The notes: a model not told the origin generated them from the sequence alone. Counted from the first letter of the stretch, positions 42,990-53,224 are shown. The stretch is 64,000 nt of DNA from Planctomycetales bacterium (GCA_026400835.1 JAPLOA010000035.1:186001-250000), one strand, 5' to 3'. Program-made: numbers and translations.

Positions 42990-43416
42990 TCAGACGGTCA
43001 GATTCACGATATCAAGCGTGCTGAGGATACCGACGGGCTCACCGTCTTTGTCCATCACGACGTGATGGACATGGCGATTCACCATGTCGGCTGTGACTTG
43101 GGAGAGTTCCGTTTCAGGCGAGCATTGCACAACGTTGCGATTCATGAGGTCGTCTACCCGAAATATCGGCTTCGCCTGGTCAGGAATTCCAGCAGCTATT
43201 GCTGCAGCATTCAATGGCCGCCCAGAGTACCGGCAACAGCATCAGGTCGCTGCGGCTGATGATGCCCACAATCTGTCGGTGCTCGACAACCGGCATCGCA
43301 CTGATACCGCGGCAAACAAACTCCTGTTCCAGTTGATCAACACTCAAGTCTGGTAAAGTTGACCACACTGGCGCACTCATTGCGTCCTGAGCGAGCGGTT
43401 CACTGAAGCGGTTCAT
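42990..43416 (-). pseudogene. CBS-pair protein, frameshifted
   Basis: The upstream frame (from 43416) holds the first CBS motif (LEQEFVCRGISAMPVVEHRQIVGIISRSDLM) and the downstream frame (ending 42990) the second (DDLMNRNVVQCSPETELSQVTADMVNRHVHHVVMDKDGEPVGILSTLDIV). They overlap in different phases at 43180-43214, so an indel has split the gene. CBS pairs bind adenosyl nucleotides. It converges with tadA. Confidence 0.78.
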
Positions 43417-43585
43417 AAGTGGTCACCTTCAGCGAGCGAATGATGCAAAGTGGCGAGACCGCACGATTCTCGGGGTATTCGCAATTCGCATCGAGCCAGG
43501 ATGATCACACTGCTGCCAAATCATGTCAGTTGAACTTCTGACGTTCAGCTTCTTTCAGAGAGTATCAGAATAGAGACAAACTGCG

Positions 43586-43924
43586 TCACCCTTTCTTTTT
43601 CGCGTTTGCCAATTCCCAATCAGACTTGCGGCAGTCAGAAAGATTGCCGTCCATTTCTCCGTGAACAGCACCGCAGCGTGCCAGGCAAAACTCGGACAAT
43701 TCATCCAAAAATTCCACGACTCCAATTGTGCGGCCGCCATCTTGCCATCGCTGATCGACCAATGATTTAAAAGCCTTTCGATACACATACAAGAGGCCCT
43801 GCAGCAGCGAACGTATTCCTTGTTGGGTCGAGCAGCGTGAAATCAAAAGCATTGCGAAGCAGACAGGCCCAGAACTTACAGAGATAACAAAAAGGTGCCA
43901 ATGATGTTTCATGGAATGCATCAC
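43586..43924 (-). CDS. Hypothetical protein downstream of the S41 protease
   Basis: The 112-residue frame has a hydrophobic N-terminal stretch (about 9-29) ending near a cysteine (ISRCST) and a charged, cysteine-containing remainder. It lies 47 bases after the S41 protease gene on the same strand. Coding status is uncertain, as several overlapping frames exist here. No family recognised. Confidence 0.3.
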   Translation of the reverse strand: MMHSMKHHWHLFVISVSSGPVCFAMLLISRCSTQQGIRSLLQGLLYVYRKAFKSLVDQRWQDGGRTIGVVEFLDELSEFCLARCGAVHGEMDGNLSDCRKSDWELANAKKKG

Positions 43925-43971
43925 TTGGATGCGGCAAAAGTGAACGTGATCTGATGCTCTGCCCTGGCCTC

Positions 43972-45912
43972 TCAGAGAATCGTTGTTCCCGGGTGACCAG
44001 GATCAATGATTCCGTCCAGTGTGGCTGTGTTCGGGGCGGCACTCTCATGAGAAGCACAGGAACCTGAAGATCTGGCAAGGTTTCGTACTTCCGGTCCCTG
44101 TGCGGCGCGAATTGCTTCGACCAACACACCGTCGCCACTTTCCGGGATGTCCGTATTTTTAACTTCAATGTCCGGAGTGACACCAATTCCAGCCATCCTG
44201 AGTCCAGCAGGTGAATAGAATTCGGCAGTTGTGAGACGCAGATCTCCGCGAACAGAGTTCAGTGGGAAATGAGTTTGAACTGTTCCTTTGCCGTACGAAC
44301 GTGTCCCGATCACCAGACCGCGTTTGTTCTCACGGATTGCTGCGGCAAAGATCTCACTTGCGGAAGCGCTGTCCGAATCAATCAGCACCACCATAGGCAC
44401 TTGCCATGTCTTTCCATAAGTGGCTTTCAGCAAAACATTGTCCGATCGCAGCCTCCCTTTCGTGGATACGATCGTTCCACAGGGCAGAAATTTGTCGCAC
44501 ACTTCGACACAGGTCGTTAACAACCCACCGGGATTCCCGCGAACATCAACAATCAGCGACTTCATGCCTCGTCCATGCAGCGTCTCCAGCGCCTGCTCCA
44601 CTTCCGCAGGAGAATTCTGCGAAAAACGACTAAGGCCAAAGTATCCAACATCGGTTCCCTCAAGGATTCTGGTGCCATGCACGGTCCAGACTCTGACGGT
44701 TCGTCGAATAAGGTTCATCTCACGCTCACGACCACCATCACGGGAGATCCGGACGCTCATTTGACTTCCGACAGGCCCCTTGAGAAGGTCGACACTGCTG
44801 GATAGTCTCATGCCACGAAGATCCTGGCCGTCTATGTTGTGGACGACATCGCCTGCCTCAATGTCAGCTTCAGAGGCCGGACTGCCCTCCAACACCCTGA
44901 CGACGATGAGTCCGTCAGGATCTTCCCGGACTTCCAGGCCAATTCCCACGATGTGTTCATCAAGGAGATCCGTTGTTCGAATCAACTCCCGAACTTCAGA
45001 CACTGATGGTGAATCGGGATCAGCAAGCTCGAGCCCTGAGAATTTATCGAGCGTATCCAGACTGGCACTTGAAAACTCGAAGCCGACAAAACTTGCCGAC
45101 AGACCCACAATGTACTCCGCTTGATTCATTGCCGAAATCAGCAGGAGATCAGTACCTTGAAAATCCTGAACTTTTCGGGAATCTCGAAGAATGCTCAGCG
45201 AACGGAGGAATTCGTGAAGTTGAAGAGTTCCGGGTGAAAGGCCGGCGGCACTCAGAAATGTCTCGTTATCAATTGCAATTGCAAGATTTTTCAACGCCCG
45301 CTGGATGCGGCTCTGATAGCTCGAGGGCTCAAGAGAACGTTCATCTATCCTCAATGAAACCTCTCTGAAGAGACTCTGAGATTGTGCACTGGTCATGGCG
45401 CGCAATGCGCGAAGTGTCGCGGGATTCTGATACCGTCCAGTGAGAATCTCGTCGATATCAGCATCCGATATGTCTGGAAGCTGATTCGGGAGATACTGAA
45501 CCTCGCGTTCCGGTCTGGAGCGAGGCTCAACAGCAGCCTGCCTTTGATCATCCGGAACCAAATTGCCTTCCTGGAATCTCCCAGGACGTAACTGTCCGTC
45601 TTCATAAGGCAGTATTCGATCAGGGGGATTGCTGACAGAATTTCTATTCAAAGCTGCCGAACGAATAAAGCTTTTTGCATCAGCAGACTGCAAACCATCA
45701 GCCCCTGTCCATTGAGCAAATCGAACGGGAAAAGGGTCGGTTTCTGAGTCGGATCCCCGAGAGAACTCTGGCAGGTAAAGGCCGTCCGCAGAGGATTCAG
45801 AAAAATATCGCCCCGGAGTGGGTGCAACGGATTCCATTTGGCAAAAATGCACAAGAGTCATTGCCAGGACAAAAATAGCCATTAGCACCGGAAATCGCCC
45901 TGATATCCCCAT
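43972..45912 (-). CDS. S41 family carboxy-terminal processing protease
   Basis: The protein (646 residues from the ATG at 45912) starts with an export signal (MGISGRFPVLMAIFVLAMTLVHFC), has a long unusual region of about 300 residues rich in Arg, Gln and Ser, and then a CtpA-type core: PDZ domain (GIGLEVREDPDGLIVVRVLEGSPASEADIEAGDVV in part), FSQNSPAEVEQAL, LIVDVRGNPGGLL, the catalytic Ser in DSDSASASEIFAAAI and Lys in RSYGKGTVQT. Typical members have 400-500 residues, so the N-terminal extension is notable. It acts in the periplasm. Confidence 0.9.
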   Translation of the reverse strand: MGISGRFPVLMAIFVLAMTLVHFCQMESVAPTPGRYFSESSADGLYLPEFSRGSDSETDPFPVRFAQWTGADGLQSADAKSFIRSAALNRNSVSNPPDRILPYEDGQLRPGRFQEGNLVPDDQRQAAVEPRSRPEREVQYLPNQLPDISDADIDEILTGRYQNPATLRALRAMTSAQSQSLFREVSLRIDERSLEPSSYQSRIQRALKNLAIAIDNETFLSAAGLSPGTLQLHEFLRSLSILRDSRKVQDFQGTDLLLISAMNQAEYIVGLSASFVGFEFSSASLDTLDKFSGLELADPDSPSVSEVRELIRTTDLLDEHIVGIGLEVREDPDGLIVVRVLEGSPASEADIEAGDVVHNIDGQDLRGMRLSSSVDLLKGPVGSQMSVRISRDGGREREMNLIRRTVRVWTVHGTRILEGTDVGYFGLSRFSQNSPAEVEQALETLHGRGMKSLIVDVRGNPGGLLTTCVEVCDKFLPCGTIVSTKGRLRSDNVLLKATYGKTWQVPMVVLIDSDSASASEIFAAAIRENKRGLVIGTRSYGKGTVQTHFPLNSVRGDLRLTTAEFYSPAGLRMAGIGVTPDIEVKNTDIPESGDGVLVEAIRAAQGPEVRNLARSSGSCASHESAAPNTATLDGIIDPGHPGTTIL

Positions 45913-45939
45913 CGCAATCTCTCCTTCGCGTGATTCCAT

Positions 45940-46260
45940 TCACGAGGAGGATAGTCTGAAGACGGGTTTTGATTCAATGGCGACTCTCCTGTCGAGCCCC
46001 CGAACACCCTATTGCCATTCATGCAGACGCGAATCCAGTTTGACGACTTCGGTCACGACCGACGCGGGAAAAGCACCTCGAACAATCTATAGCGATCGGT
46101 ATTGGCGAAGCGAGTTGTATAGACTCGAGCATCGCCTTCCGAATGGCATTCCACCCGAATACTCTACTCGGGGGAGTGACCAGTGTTCTCTATGGCCCTA
46201 CTTCACAGACCTTCGGTTTGCAAAACAATGCTCCCTGGCAAACTGTATTCATCGCAGCAC
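45940..46260. other. Intergenic debris, nothing recognised
   Basis: This stretch upstream of the S41 protease carries its promoter. Open frames here have no family signature. Confidence 0.35.
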
Positions 46261-46291
46261 CATAACGAATTCTCGTCGATGAGCGGATTCT

Positions 46292-46440
46292 CCGTTGCGG
46301 CTGCTGCGATTGATTATCGAGCACGGCCAACTGGATCCGCATTTGAAGCGACAGTTGGATGCGTCGGACATTGTCCAGCAGACGCTGCTGCGTGCGCATG
46401 CGGCGCTGCTTAGTCTGCGAGATCGAAGTCAGGAGATTTG
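46292..46440 (+). pseudogene. ECF sigma factor fragment
   Basis: About 45 codons read LRLLRLIIEHGQLDPHLKRQLDASDIVQQTLLRAHAALLSLRD, the region 2 core of planctomycete ECF sigma factors (the DIVQQTLL signature). Neither the start nor region 4 is present nearby. A remnant. Confidence 0.65.
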
Positions 46441-46520
46441 GCGACAAACCAAGTTGGTAAGACCGACCGGAGCCAGTCGTCATCCTGTCCGAAACTGCTC
46501 CAGTCACATCGAATGAACGC

Positions 46521-46567
46521 ACTCCGGGGTGTCGGATCGGAGTAGTGAAACATACCCCCGTTCCTCC
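46521..46567 (+). repeat. Dispersed 47-base repeat, copy 1
   Basis: The stretch that starts actccggggtgtcgga and ends cccgttcctcc matches 54737-54783 at about 38 of 47 positions without gaps. Both copies lie in gene debris. Nothing else is recognised between 46441 and 47020. Confidence 0.5.
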
Positions 46568-47020
46568 CGTCGGTCGTGACCACCGCAGCAGGCTGACTAT
46601 GCTTCTTTTTCCAGGTCTGGTTTGATGACCAACGCAGCGTGACGAAAAAGTGCCAGTAACTCAGGACAGTTCATCCTGAGTGCGCAACGACGTCGGAAAA
46701 TTGTCCACTGTCTTGTCAAATCAAGCGGATTCCGGCGATCACGGGAATGGCCAGAAAACGCACGTTGCACGCCACCAATTTGAATTCACCGCTGGCACTG
46801 GCCGCCACATGGTTCAAGGTGTCGGTCGATGCAGGTGCGGATGCCGGATACAGCACAAGTATGATCCTACGGGAGTTCAAATCCTGCGGCGTGCCGGACT
46901 CGCGGCATGTTTTTCAGAGAAACGGCCAGTTTGGTTTTCCGGCTGACGTCAATTGTTAAGCTGTCCGTCGCGAGGACGACGTGATCCAGCCACAAAGCTT
47001 TGAATGTCATGTAACGTCAT

Positions 47021-47251
47021 TCACACCCGCTGTACTGCTCTCTGCAGGCGGCGCAGTGAATTCCGGTGGCAAATGATCGCGAGATGAATGTGGTCTTTCT
47101 TCGTTGTAGTGCCGACTCCAGACTCGGCACACGTGGTCGAAATGTTTTCAGCCACGATCACGAACTTGAGCAGACACTCCAACTTCAGCGTCTGGATAAA
47201 CTGTTCCACATTGGCCCGCAGATCAGGTGATAGTGGCGTATTCCGTTTCAC
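47021..47251 (-). mobile_element. Transposase integrase-core (rve) remnant, IS3-like
   Basis: The frame gives RANVEQFIQTLKLECLLKFVIVAE, then in a shifted phase HYNEERPH-like sequence near 47090-47130. This is the C-terminal end of the DDE integrase core of IS3-type transposases (E of DDE in the QTLKLEC motif). Only about 70 codons remain. No terminal repeats were found. Confidence 0.6.
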
Positions 47252-47492
47252 AATGGTCGCTTTGTATCAAAGTTTCCTTGCTGGCTACGCATGATGACTG
47301 TGACGACCGCGAAATTGGTTGTCCGGAGTTCATCCCGGGAAGCCGAGAATCCCGCAATTCATGCCAAATGGAGTCCGATGAACTAAAAATTTCGTGTTTC
47401 AGTGGTGATGAGATGCCGCTGAAATGCGAAATTTGGCGTGGCTTTGGGGTGTGGAACGCCCTTGGCTATCAGGACCCCGGAAAATTAGCCGC

Positions 47493-49250
47493 ATGGACGT
47501 GTATAAATCAATATTGCCATTCTGTTTGCTGCTGCTTTCCGGCTGCAGCCTGACAGAGCAAAAACAGTTCTGGTATCAGCCCGGACTACCGGGGCCACAG
47601 GCTCGGAAGACTATTGACGGCTTGCATGACACAGATTCCGGGACGCGGATCAACGAACTTGAATTAGCAGCGCATAGCGATTGTCTCGGCTCTCCCGACG
47701 CGACACTGCATTATTTGCGGGTTCTGGAAGATTTGTGGCCGCGACTGGAATCCAGCACAACCGGCGACAAGACGAACGGCCAGCTTTTGAATGCGTACAA
47801 TCGGAGTCTGGGACGCTTCCTGATTTGTGTACAACGGCACCGTCAGTACGTTCCGGGAGAGGGCGTGGTAATCAGCACGGACACAGAGACGCGAACGATC
47901 CCGATTCGCCTGATCGGACTGCCCTGGACAGCAGCGGACATTCAGAATCTGTATCCGGTGGGTGCATATCATGCAAAGTCGCTCACAAGACAGATCAAAC
48001 GATTTGGCTGTGGAATGCCTCTGGTCGCGCAACGTACATGCCCCACCAATCAGCATTCTGGTGAGCAGTTTCTGCTGCCGGGAAGTACGTTCTCATTGAC
48101 TGCCGTGTTAAAGACCGAGGTCGCAGAATCTGAAGTTGCGGGCACCCCGGGGACTCAGCCAATCCTGGAATTTCACAATCCCCTGAATTCCACAGAACTC
48201 TCAGTCGCCGGCAACTTACTCCCGCTGGCGGCTGATCTGTCTGCTCCGTTCGCGTTTCAGGAAATCTGCAGCTCCCAACAGGTTGAACCCTTCGACTGGT
48301 TTATTCATCCGGAGATGGGTAACGACAAGGATGGGTTGTTCTTCCTTGAGCCCTATCAGCCAGGCAAGATTCCAGTCGTCATGATTCACGGATTGATGTC
48401 CAGCCCGCGTACCTGGGTCGATATGGCCAACGAGCTTCGGAGCATATCTGGGTTTTCAGATCGATATCAGATTTGGGGGTTTCGATACGCCACGGGTGAG
48501 CCATTTGTTGCCTCAGCGTCCATTCTGCGTCGAGACCTGAATTTGGCGTTATCTCAACTGAAGGAGACTTCGTCTGATCCAGCCCTCGATCATATCGTGC
48601 TGATTGGACATAGTATGGGCGGCTTGATCGCCAAGGCACAGATCTCCTACAGCAGCGACCGGATGTGGTGTGCTGTTGCTAACCGTCCCCTGTCCAGGAT
48701 TACGACCGATCACGCCACCCGCAATAGTCTGGGGGAGAACTTCTATTTCTCTCCTCAGACTTCCGTTCGACGTGTCGTGTTTGTCGCTGTTCCGCACGGC
48801 GGTTCTACGCTGGCTACGCGGCTTGTAGGCCAGCTTGGAAGTTCCCTGGTGAAGCCTGATGCAACCGCTGTGAAGCGGCATCGACAGCTGATCGAAGATA
48901 ACCCCGGCGTATTTTCCGCAGAGGTGACACATGGAAATCCAACAAGCATCGATCTCCTGAAGTCCAGCAGCCCTTTACTGCAAGCACTCCGCTGCCTTCC
49001 TGTCAGCAGCAGCGTAAAAATGCATTCCATTGTTGGCAATGGTCGCTATTCCATTGGAGATGGTCGTGGCGATGGCGTTGTCGGAATCGCGAGTGCCCGG
49101 CATTCCGGCGTTATCAGCGAATGCTATGTGCCAGCGTCACACACTGAAATTCACCGACGTTCCGAAACCGTCTGCGAGGTCTGGAGGATCCTGAGCGAAC
49201 ACCATCAGCAGTTTCTGACGGAGTCGAATCCGCACCAACTCAGGAATTAG
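47493..49250 (+). CDS. Lipoprotein alpha/beta hydrolase (lipase-like)
   Basis: The protein has 585 residues from the ATG at 47493. A signal with lipobox (ILPFCLLLLSGC) marks it as a lipoprotein. After about 270 residues of unknown type comes a hydrolase domain: KIPVVMIHGLMSSPRTWVDMANEL, IWGFRYATGEPF, the nucleophile motif LIGHSMGGLIAK, VPHGGS, and a late His in PASHTEIHR. It resembles PGAP1-like/esterase lipases. The start further upstream at 47424 lacks a signal. Substrate unknown. Confidence 0.82.
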   Translation: MDVYKSILPFCLLLLSGCSLTEQKQFWYQPGLPGPQARKTIDGLHDTDSGTRINELELAAHSDCLGSPDATLHYLRVLEDLWPRLESSTTGDKTNGQLLNAYNRSLGRFLICVQRHRQYVPGEGVVISTDTETRTIPIRLIGLPWTAADIQNLYPVGAYHAKSLTRQIKRFGCGMPLVAQRTCPTNQHSGEQFLLPGSTFSLTAVLKTEVAESEVAGTPGTQPILEFHNPLNSTELSVAGNLLPLAADLSAPFAFQEICSSQQVEPFDWFIHPEMGNDKDGLFFLEPYQPGKIPVVMIHGLMSSPRTWVDMANELRSISGFSDRYQIWGFRYATGEPFVASASILRRDLNLALSQLKETSSDPALDHIVLIGHSMGGLIAKAQISYSSDRMWCAVANRPLSRITTDHATRNSLGENFYFSPQTSVRRVVFVAVPHGGSTLATRLVGQLGSSLVKPDATAVKRHRQLIEDNPGVFSAEVTHGNPTSIDLLKSSSPLLQALRCLPVSSSVKMHSIVGNGRYSIGDGRGDGVVGIASARHSGVISECYVPASHTEIHRRSETVCEVWRILSEHHQQFLTESNPHQLRN

Positions 49251-49484
49251 TCAGCCAACTTCACCATCTTAAACCAGAGTCGGCTGCAGTCGCCTGTGCG
49301 GCGGCAATTAGAAGTGAATCGACAACAAGATGGTTGTCCTCGAAGTCGCCAACCCGCAGAAACGATATTTGAAGCCTGTATTTACACCAGGCGTTCAAAA
49401 TGCTGCGTTTGACGGGGTCACGACGCAGCGCGGAAAAGAGCATGTTTGCCGGGCATCCGGTCTAAGTGGTCTGCGATATAGCGG

Positions 49485-50363
49485 CTATCGTCCGGCCGGA
49501 GCCTCACGCGTCGCTTTGTTCGTGCGTCCGAGCCCATCAACAAAGACCATTTCCGTGGCAGTCATGGCCTTGACGGTAAACAAATGACTGGTTCCCACAC
49601 GTCCCGGATCTGTCGATGACCCGACGTTGGTAAGAATTTTCCCCTGACGCACTTCCCAAGCACCACTTGAGATAGGCGATTCTACAAAGACGCGACGGAA
49701 CAACTGCAGTTCTTCATGAACCCGAAAGGAAGCGAACGTTCCATTGTCACGGAATCTGATATGCAGGAATCCTAACTGATCGGGAATTCGCCACACGCCC
49801 GGAAGCAGCTTATTGATCTCTTCATCTCCGAGCGAAACTGCCGTGGCTGCAGGTTGAGTTTTGCGGGGAGCCTCCGGTTTCTTAACTGGATCCGTAGATT
49901 GTGTGCGCCGCTGCAGCACCATTAACATTGCGCCGGAGCCTTTGGGAGCAGTCAACTCGGCCGGACGCGTTTCTGTAAAGGTGTCACCGAAACAGACGAT
50001 CAATTGTCCATTGTCAAATCGATAAATCCCCCGGCTGACGTCATGTGCATCGGAAGATTTAACATCGATGGTGCTCGGGTAGCTGGTCGGATCGATGGTG
50101 ATCGTACGAGCGTGTCGTTGTCCTGTATGAACATCGAAAAACAACAGGGTATTCTCGACGATTTCCAGCCGGCCACCAGAAGGCAGCACGTCCGAAATTC
50201 GTTCGGCAGGAATCACCTTGCCATCCTCAACAAGCTTAACAACCGTCCATGATCCCTCAAACAACTTGAGTTCGGCCTTATCATCAGCCAGCCCTGCCCA
50301 TGCGGGACTGCCAGCCAGCAACAGCAGGCACGCGAAAATTCTGCGTTGAATGCATCCGTTCAC
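49485..50363 (-). CDS. Secreted TIGR03067-like protein
   Basis: From the GTG at 50363, 7 bases after AGGAG, the protein has 292 residues with a signal peptide (RRIFACLLLLAGSPAWAG). The first domain (KLFEGSWTVVKLVEDGKVIP, TITIDPTSYPSTIDVKSS, GIYRFDNGQLIVCFG) is of the TIGR03067 planctomycete type. A proline- and lysine-rich link (about 160-185) leads to a second domain (LLPGVWRIPDQLGFLHIRFRDNGTF) of similar lipocalin-like look. Function unknown. Confidence 0.8.
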   Translation of the reverse strand: MNGCIQRRIFACLLLLAGSPAWAGLADDKAELKLFEGSWTVVKLVEDGKVIPAERISDVLPSGGRLEIVENTLLFFDVHTGQRHARTITIDPTSYPSTIDVKSSDAHDVSRGIYRFDNGQLIVCFGDTFTETRPAELTAPKGSGAMLMVLQRRTQSTDPVKKPEAPRKTQPAATAVSLGDEEINKLLPGVWRIPDQLGFLHIRFRDNGTFASFRVHEELQLFRRVFVESPISSGAWEVRQGKILTNVGSSTDPGRVGTSHLFTVKAMTATEMVFVDGLGRTNKATREAPAGR

Positions 50364-50639
50364 TGTAATCTCCTGAATTTTGAAAAGTCTGTACGGCAAT
50401 TGACAGAGTAAAATGCCCCGCGCCCGCAACTGAACTCTCAGGAATTCAGCTACGGCAAATTCTCTTCTACCGCTCGCCTTAATTGAGTCACTGATCTTCC
50501 TACATGCATAATAAACGTTTCATGAGACAGCGGCGAGGGTCCCGAGAAACGAAGTCGCGAAATCATCAGGGAGTTTTGCGGACACGTCCATCCGTGGATG
50601 CCAGACAGGATTTATTTGTGCAGACTGAGCGAGAACGAG

Positions 50640-51033
50640 ATAATTCGACTGCTCGCCCTTGCCAGGACAGTCCTGGTCGCATGCCGACAAAATTGGCTGA
50701 ACTCACACCGGTACTGACCTCATCCGGCGCGGCGTGCGTGTAGTTCAGCATGACACGCAGGTTGTCAGTCGGAGACCAGTTAACGCCTGCCGTAGCTTGT
50801 GGCAACCCACACCAGGGCGTTGTCCCTGCGAACCGAGTGTTGCTTCCGGCGCCGAATTGGAGAAGGGGCGTCGTGCCCGACTGAAAGACTCCTCCGGCGA
50901 AGGGCCATGATTCAGCAGCATTGTAATATGCCCGTCCCCCAACCCCGGTTGCGTGCCGGGTCGAGACTATCTGGTCGACGATCGTTCCATGAAGGCGAAC
51001 GACATTGACCAGTCGAATCCAGGCGTCATGCAC
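50640..51033 (-). pseudogene. Porin (OprP-like) C-terminal remnant
   Basis: Within the frame ending at 50566 the stretch ATAGVNWSPTDNLRVMLNYTHA resembles the penultimate strands of phosphate-selective porins (GLNWYPxxNxRxMxNY). The expected last strand appears only in another phase. No start or N-terminal barrel is present. Tentative. Confidence 0.4.
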
Positions 51034-51041
51034 GAACAGGA

Positions 51042-51109
51042 GGGCGGAAAAGGTGTCAGGAACCGTTGTTTTGAAGGGCGGAAAAGGTGTCAGGAACCGT
51101 TGTTTTGAA
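51042..51109. repeat. Tandem 34-base REP-like repeat
   Basis: Two perfect 34-base units (51042-51075, 51076-51109) each contain aaaaggtgtcaggaaccgtt. The same 20-mer occurs in inverted orientation on the other side of the RAYT remnant (51772-51791 exact, 51710-51729 with one mismatch). Confidence 0.9.
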
Positions 51110-51271
51110 TTCTTGGTCTTCCCAAAGGGCGTTGGGTGATTTCCAGGCCGAGTTTCTTCGTGGCCGTGGTCACTCAGGTTTCCTCTCCGAACGGTGAGCC
51201 GCGATTGACTGTCGGCGGATCGCTGTCAGTGCGGCATCCGTCTGAGGCGAATTGACATGTGTTCATATCGC

Positions 51272-51515
51272 TTACCAGATTGGCTCGCAGAGTATTGCGT
51301 TCCACATCCGGCAGACCGTATGAAAATGGTCATCGTCCTGAACCGGAAACGATTTGAATCGCCCCTGGTAGAAATGACCAGACCCCGTCGACTTGCGATG
51401 TGCATGCCAGCGTTGCGTCTGAGTCCATGTCAGCCAGCCCACAAACCGTGACAACTCATCATCGTCCCGAGGCTACACAACGAGGTGCCAGTGATTGCCC
51501 ATCATACAATAGGAA
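51272..51515 (-). mobile_element. REP-associated tyrosine transposase (RAYT, Y1 type) remnant
   Basis: On the minus strand an upstream piece reads YCMMGNHWHLVV (HUH motif HWH of Y1 transposases), then after a stop in phase SRFVGWLTWTQTQRWHAHRKSTGSGHFYQGRFKSFPVQDDDHFHTVCR, the IS200-like core. The nucleophile tyrosine region (expected YVERN) has become MWNAI and a stop follows. The gene is therefore inactive. It lies between inverted copies of a REP-like repeat, the normal layout for RAYT loci. Confidence 0.8.
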
Positions 51516-51678
51516 AACAACCGCGTCACCGAGCGAGCCAACGCCTACTCAAGCGCAGTCTCGAATGCAATGAAGCTTCATCCTTGGTAAAGATTGGCAG
51601 CCGCTCGTTGGCACGGTTCAGCACATGATAGATCCAACCACCCGGAGCTGATCGTTTTGGGTCGTCCCATAACAGCAC

Positions 51679-51797
51679 GATACTCAAATTACACCCCCAT
51701 CCGGCAATAAACGGTTCCTGCCACCTTTTTGTGTGCGGCCGATACTCAAATCACATACCCACCCGGCAATAAACGGTTCCTGACACCTTTTTGTGGT
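51679..51797. repeat. Tandem 62-base-spaced REP-like repeat, right side
   Basis: Two units that start gatactcaaat (51679 and 51741) and contain aacggttcctgacacctttt (one mismatch in the first copy) lie 62 bases apart. They are the inverted counterparts of the 34-base units at 51042. The gap from 51798 to 52110 holds nothing further that I recognise. Confidence 0.85.
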
Positions 51798-52110
51798 CCT
51801 TTTTGTGCTCTCCTCTACTACGGCGGCACATGGACGGCCAAGTCACTACCACGTCTACATCGACGACGTTCAAATCAGCAACATACACATCGGCCCGTTG
51901 GCGGCCAACCAGTAAATGACAGTTACTTAAGCGCACAAGCAGATGTTGTCATCTGGTAAATCACCTGGAACGAAGATAAAAAGCACTCGAAACGGTTACC
52001 AATTTACGATTTCAAAAATCCTCCCCGTAGAAGCCTCTGACACGAAATTTGATGAATTCGGTCGGGCGACCGTCGGTCAGTGCATGCAAGTAACCCTGGA
52101 GTAATCAACG

Positions 52111-53163
52111 ATGCGATATCTTTTCTGCCTCACTGCCATGTCTCTATGTGTGACTGTCGTTGCGGAATCTCCTGGCGTCATCGTCGACAAAGATCGACTT
52201 GCCCGGTTAAAGGCTGCGGAGATGCCCGCAATTCGCGAACCAGCTCTGTTCAACTCAGAAGCAGCCGACGCCATTTTGTCCGCGCTGGAGATATTTCCTC
52301 CGGACAATCCCTGGAACATTCCTGTTGATACGTGGCCGCTGGCCTCAAACTCAGCAGCCATGATCAAAGCCATCGGCAGCGACAAACCGTTGCGATGCAA
52401 CCCGGACATGGGGTTCGTGCTTGTCCCGCCGAACCAGGAAAAGCTGGACGTGAGGTTGTTGCAGTATTCCGGTGAGTCGGACAAAGGCCCTTATCCGGTG
52501 CCTGCGAACACACCCATCGAAGGTTGGCCGGCGACTTTTCAACGCGACGCCAATACTCGAAGCCTCTCCCTCGATGACGTCCAGCGCGGCCAGCCAGACC
52601 TCAATGCAGATCGGCACGGGATTGTCGTGGATCCCGTTAATCGCAAGCTGTACGAGTTCTATCGACTTACCAAAACCGATACAGGCTGGACGGCGGAGCA
52701 GGCGTCGATATTCGATCTCGCGTCCAACAAACTCAGGCCCGACGGATGGACCAGTTCTGATGCTGCGGGCCTCCCCATTTTCCCATCAATCGTTCGCTAC
52801 GATGAGTTGCAGCGTGGAAAGATCGAACACGCGCTGCGAGTCACCTTCAGGAACACGCGCCGAGCCTACGTTTATCCTGCCACACACTTCGCGAGCAGCA
52901 AAACCGATGAAAACCTTCCTCGAATGGGCGAACGATTCCGACTTCGCAAAGATTTTGACACGTCGAGGTTTTCTCCCGCCGCGAAGACTGTTTTGGAAGC
53001 CTTGAAGAGGTACGGGATGCTGAACGCTGACAACGGTATTGAATGGGCCGTGTCGATTGCCCCGGATGAGCGAATTCCCGATATGCACGACGAATTGCGG
53101 AAAGTCAAAGGTTCCGATTTTGAAGTCGTGACCCCGCCTGCCGGATACATTCCGCCTCGATAG
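52111..53163 (+). CDS. Conserved secreted protein, unknown function
   Basis: The 350-residue protein has a signal peptide (MRYLFCLTAMSLCVTVVAES). The mature part contains LEIFPPDNPWNIPVDTWPLASNSAAMIKAIG, MGFVLVPPNQEKLDVR, RHGIVVDPVNRKLYEFYRLTKTDTGW and, later, THFASSKTDENLPRMGERFRLRKDFDTS and NGIEWAVSIAPDERI. The pattern looks like a secreted enzyme-like fold found in Gram-negative and planctomycete genomes, but I know no function. A beta-helix gene follows on the same strand. Confidence 0.75.
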   Translation: MRYLFCLTAMSLCVTVVAESPGVIVDKDRLARLKAAEMPAIREPALFNSEAADAILSALEIFPPDNPWNIPVDTWPLASNSAAMIKAIGSDKPLRCNPDMGFVLVPPNQEKLDVRLLQYSGESDKGPYPVPANTPIEGWPATFQRDANTRSLSLDDVQRGQPDLNADRHGIVVDPVNRKLYEFYRLTKTDTGWTAEQASIFDLASNKLRPDGWTSSDAAGLPIFPSIVRYDELQRGKIEHALRVTFRNTRRAYVYPATHFASSKTDENLPRMGERFRLRKDFDTSRFSPAAKTVLEALKRYGMLNADNGIEWAVSIAPDERIPDMHDELRKVKGSDFEVVTPPAGYIPPR

Positions 53164-53198
53164 CACATGTTAAGCCGGTTCTGACTCATCAGTGTTGA

Positions 53199-53224
53199 CC
53201 TGAAAAATTGGCCTGAAAAATTGG
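53199..53224. repeat. 13-base tandem duplication
   Basis: cctgaaaaattgg is repeated directly twice, between the secreted protein and the beta-helix gene. Confidence 0.8.

Noticed and set aside
46680-46959. Plus-strand frames of 88 and 70 residues
   Set aside because: No family resemblance, overlapping phases, and located in gene debris; left as unassigned intergenic DNA.
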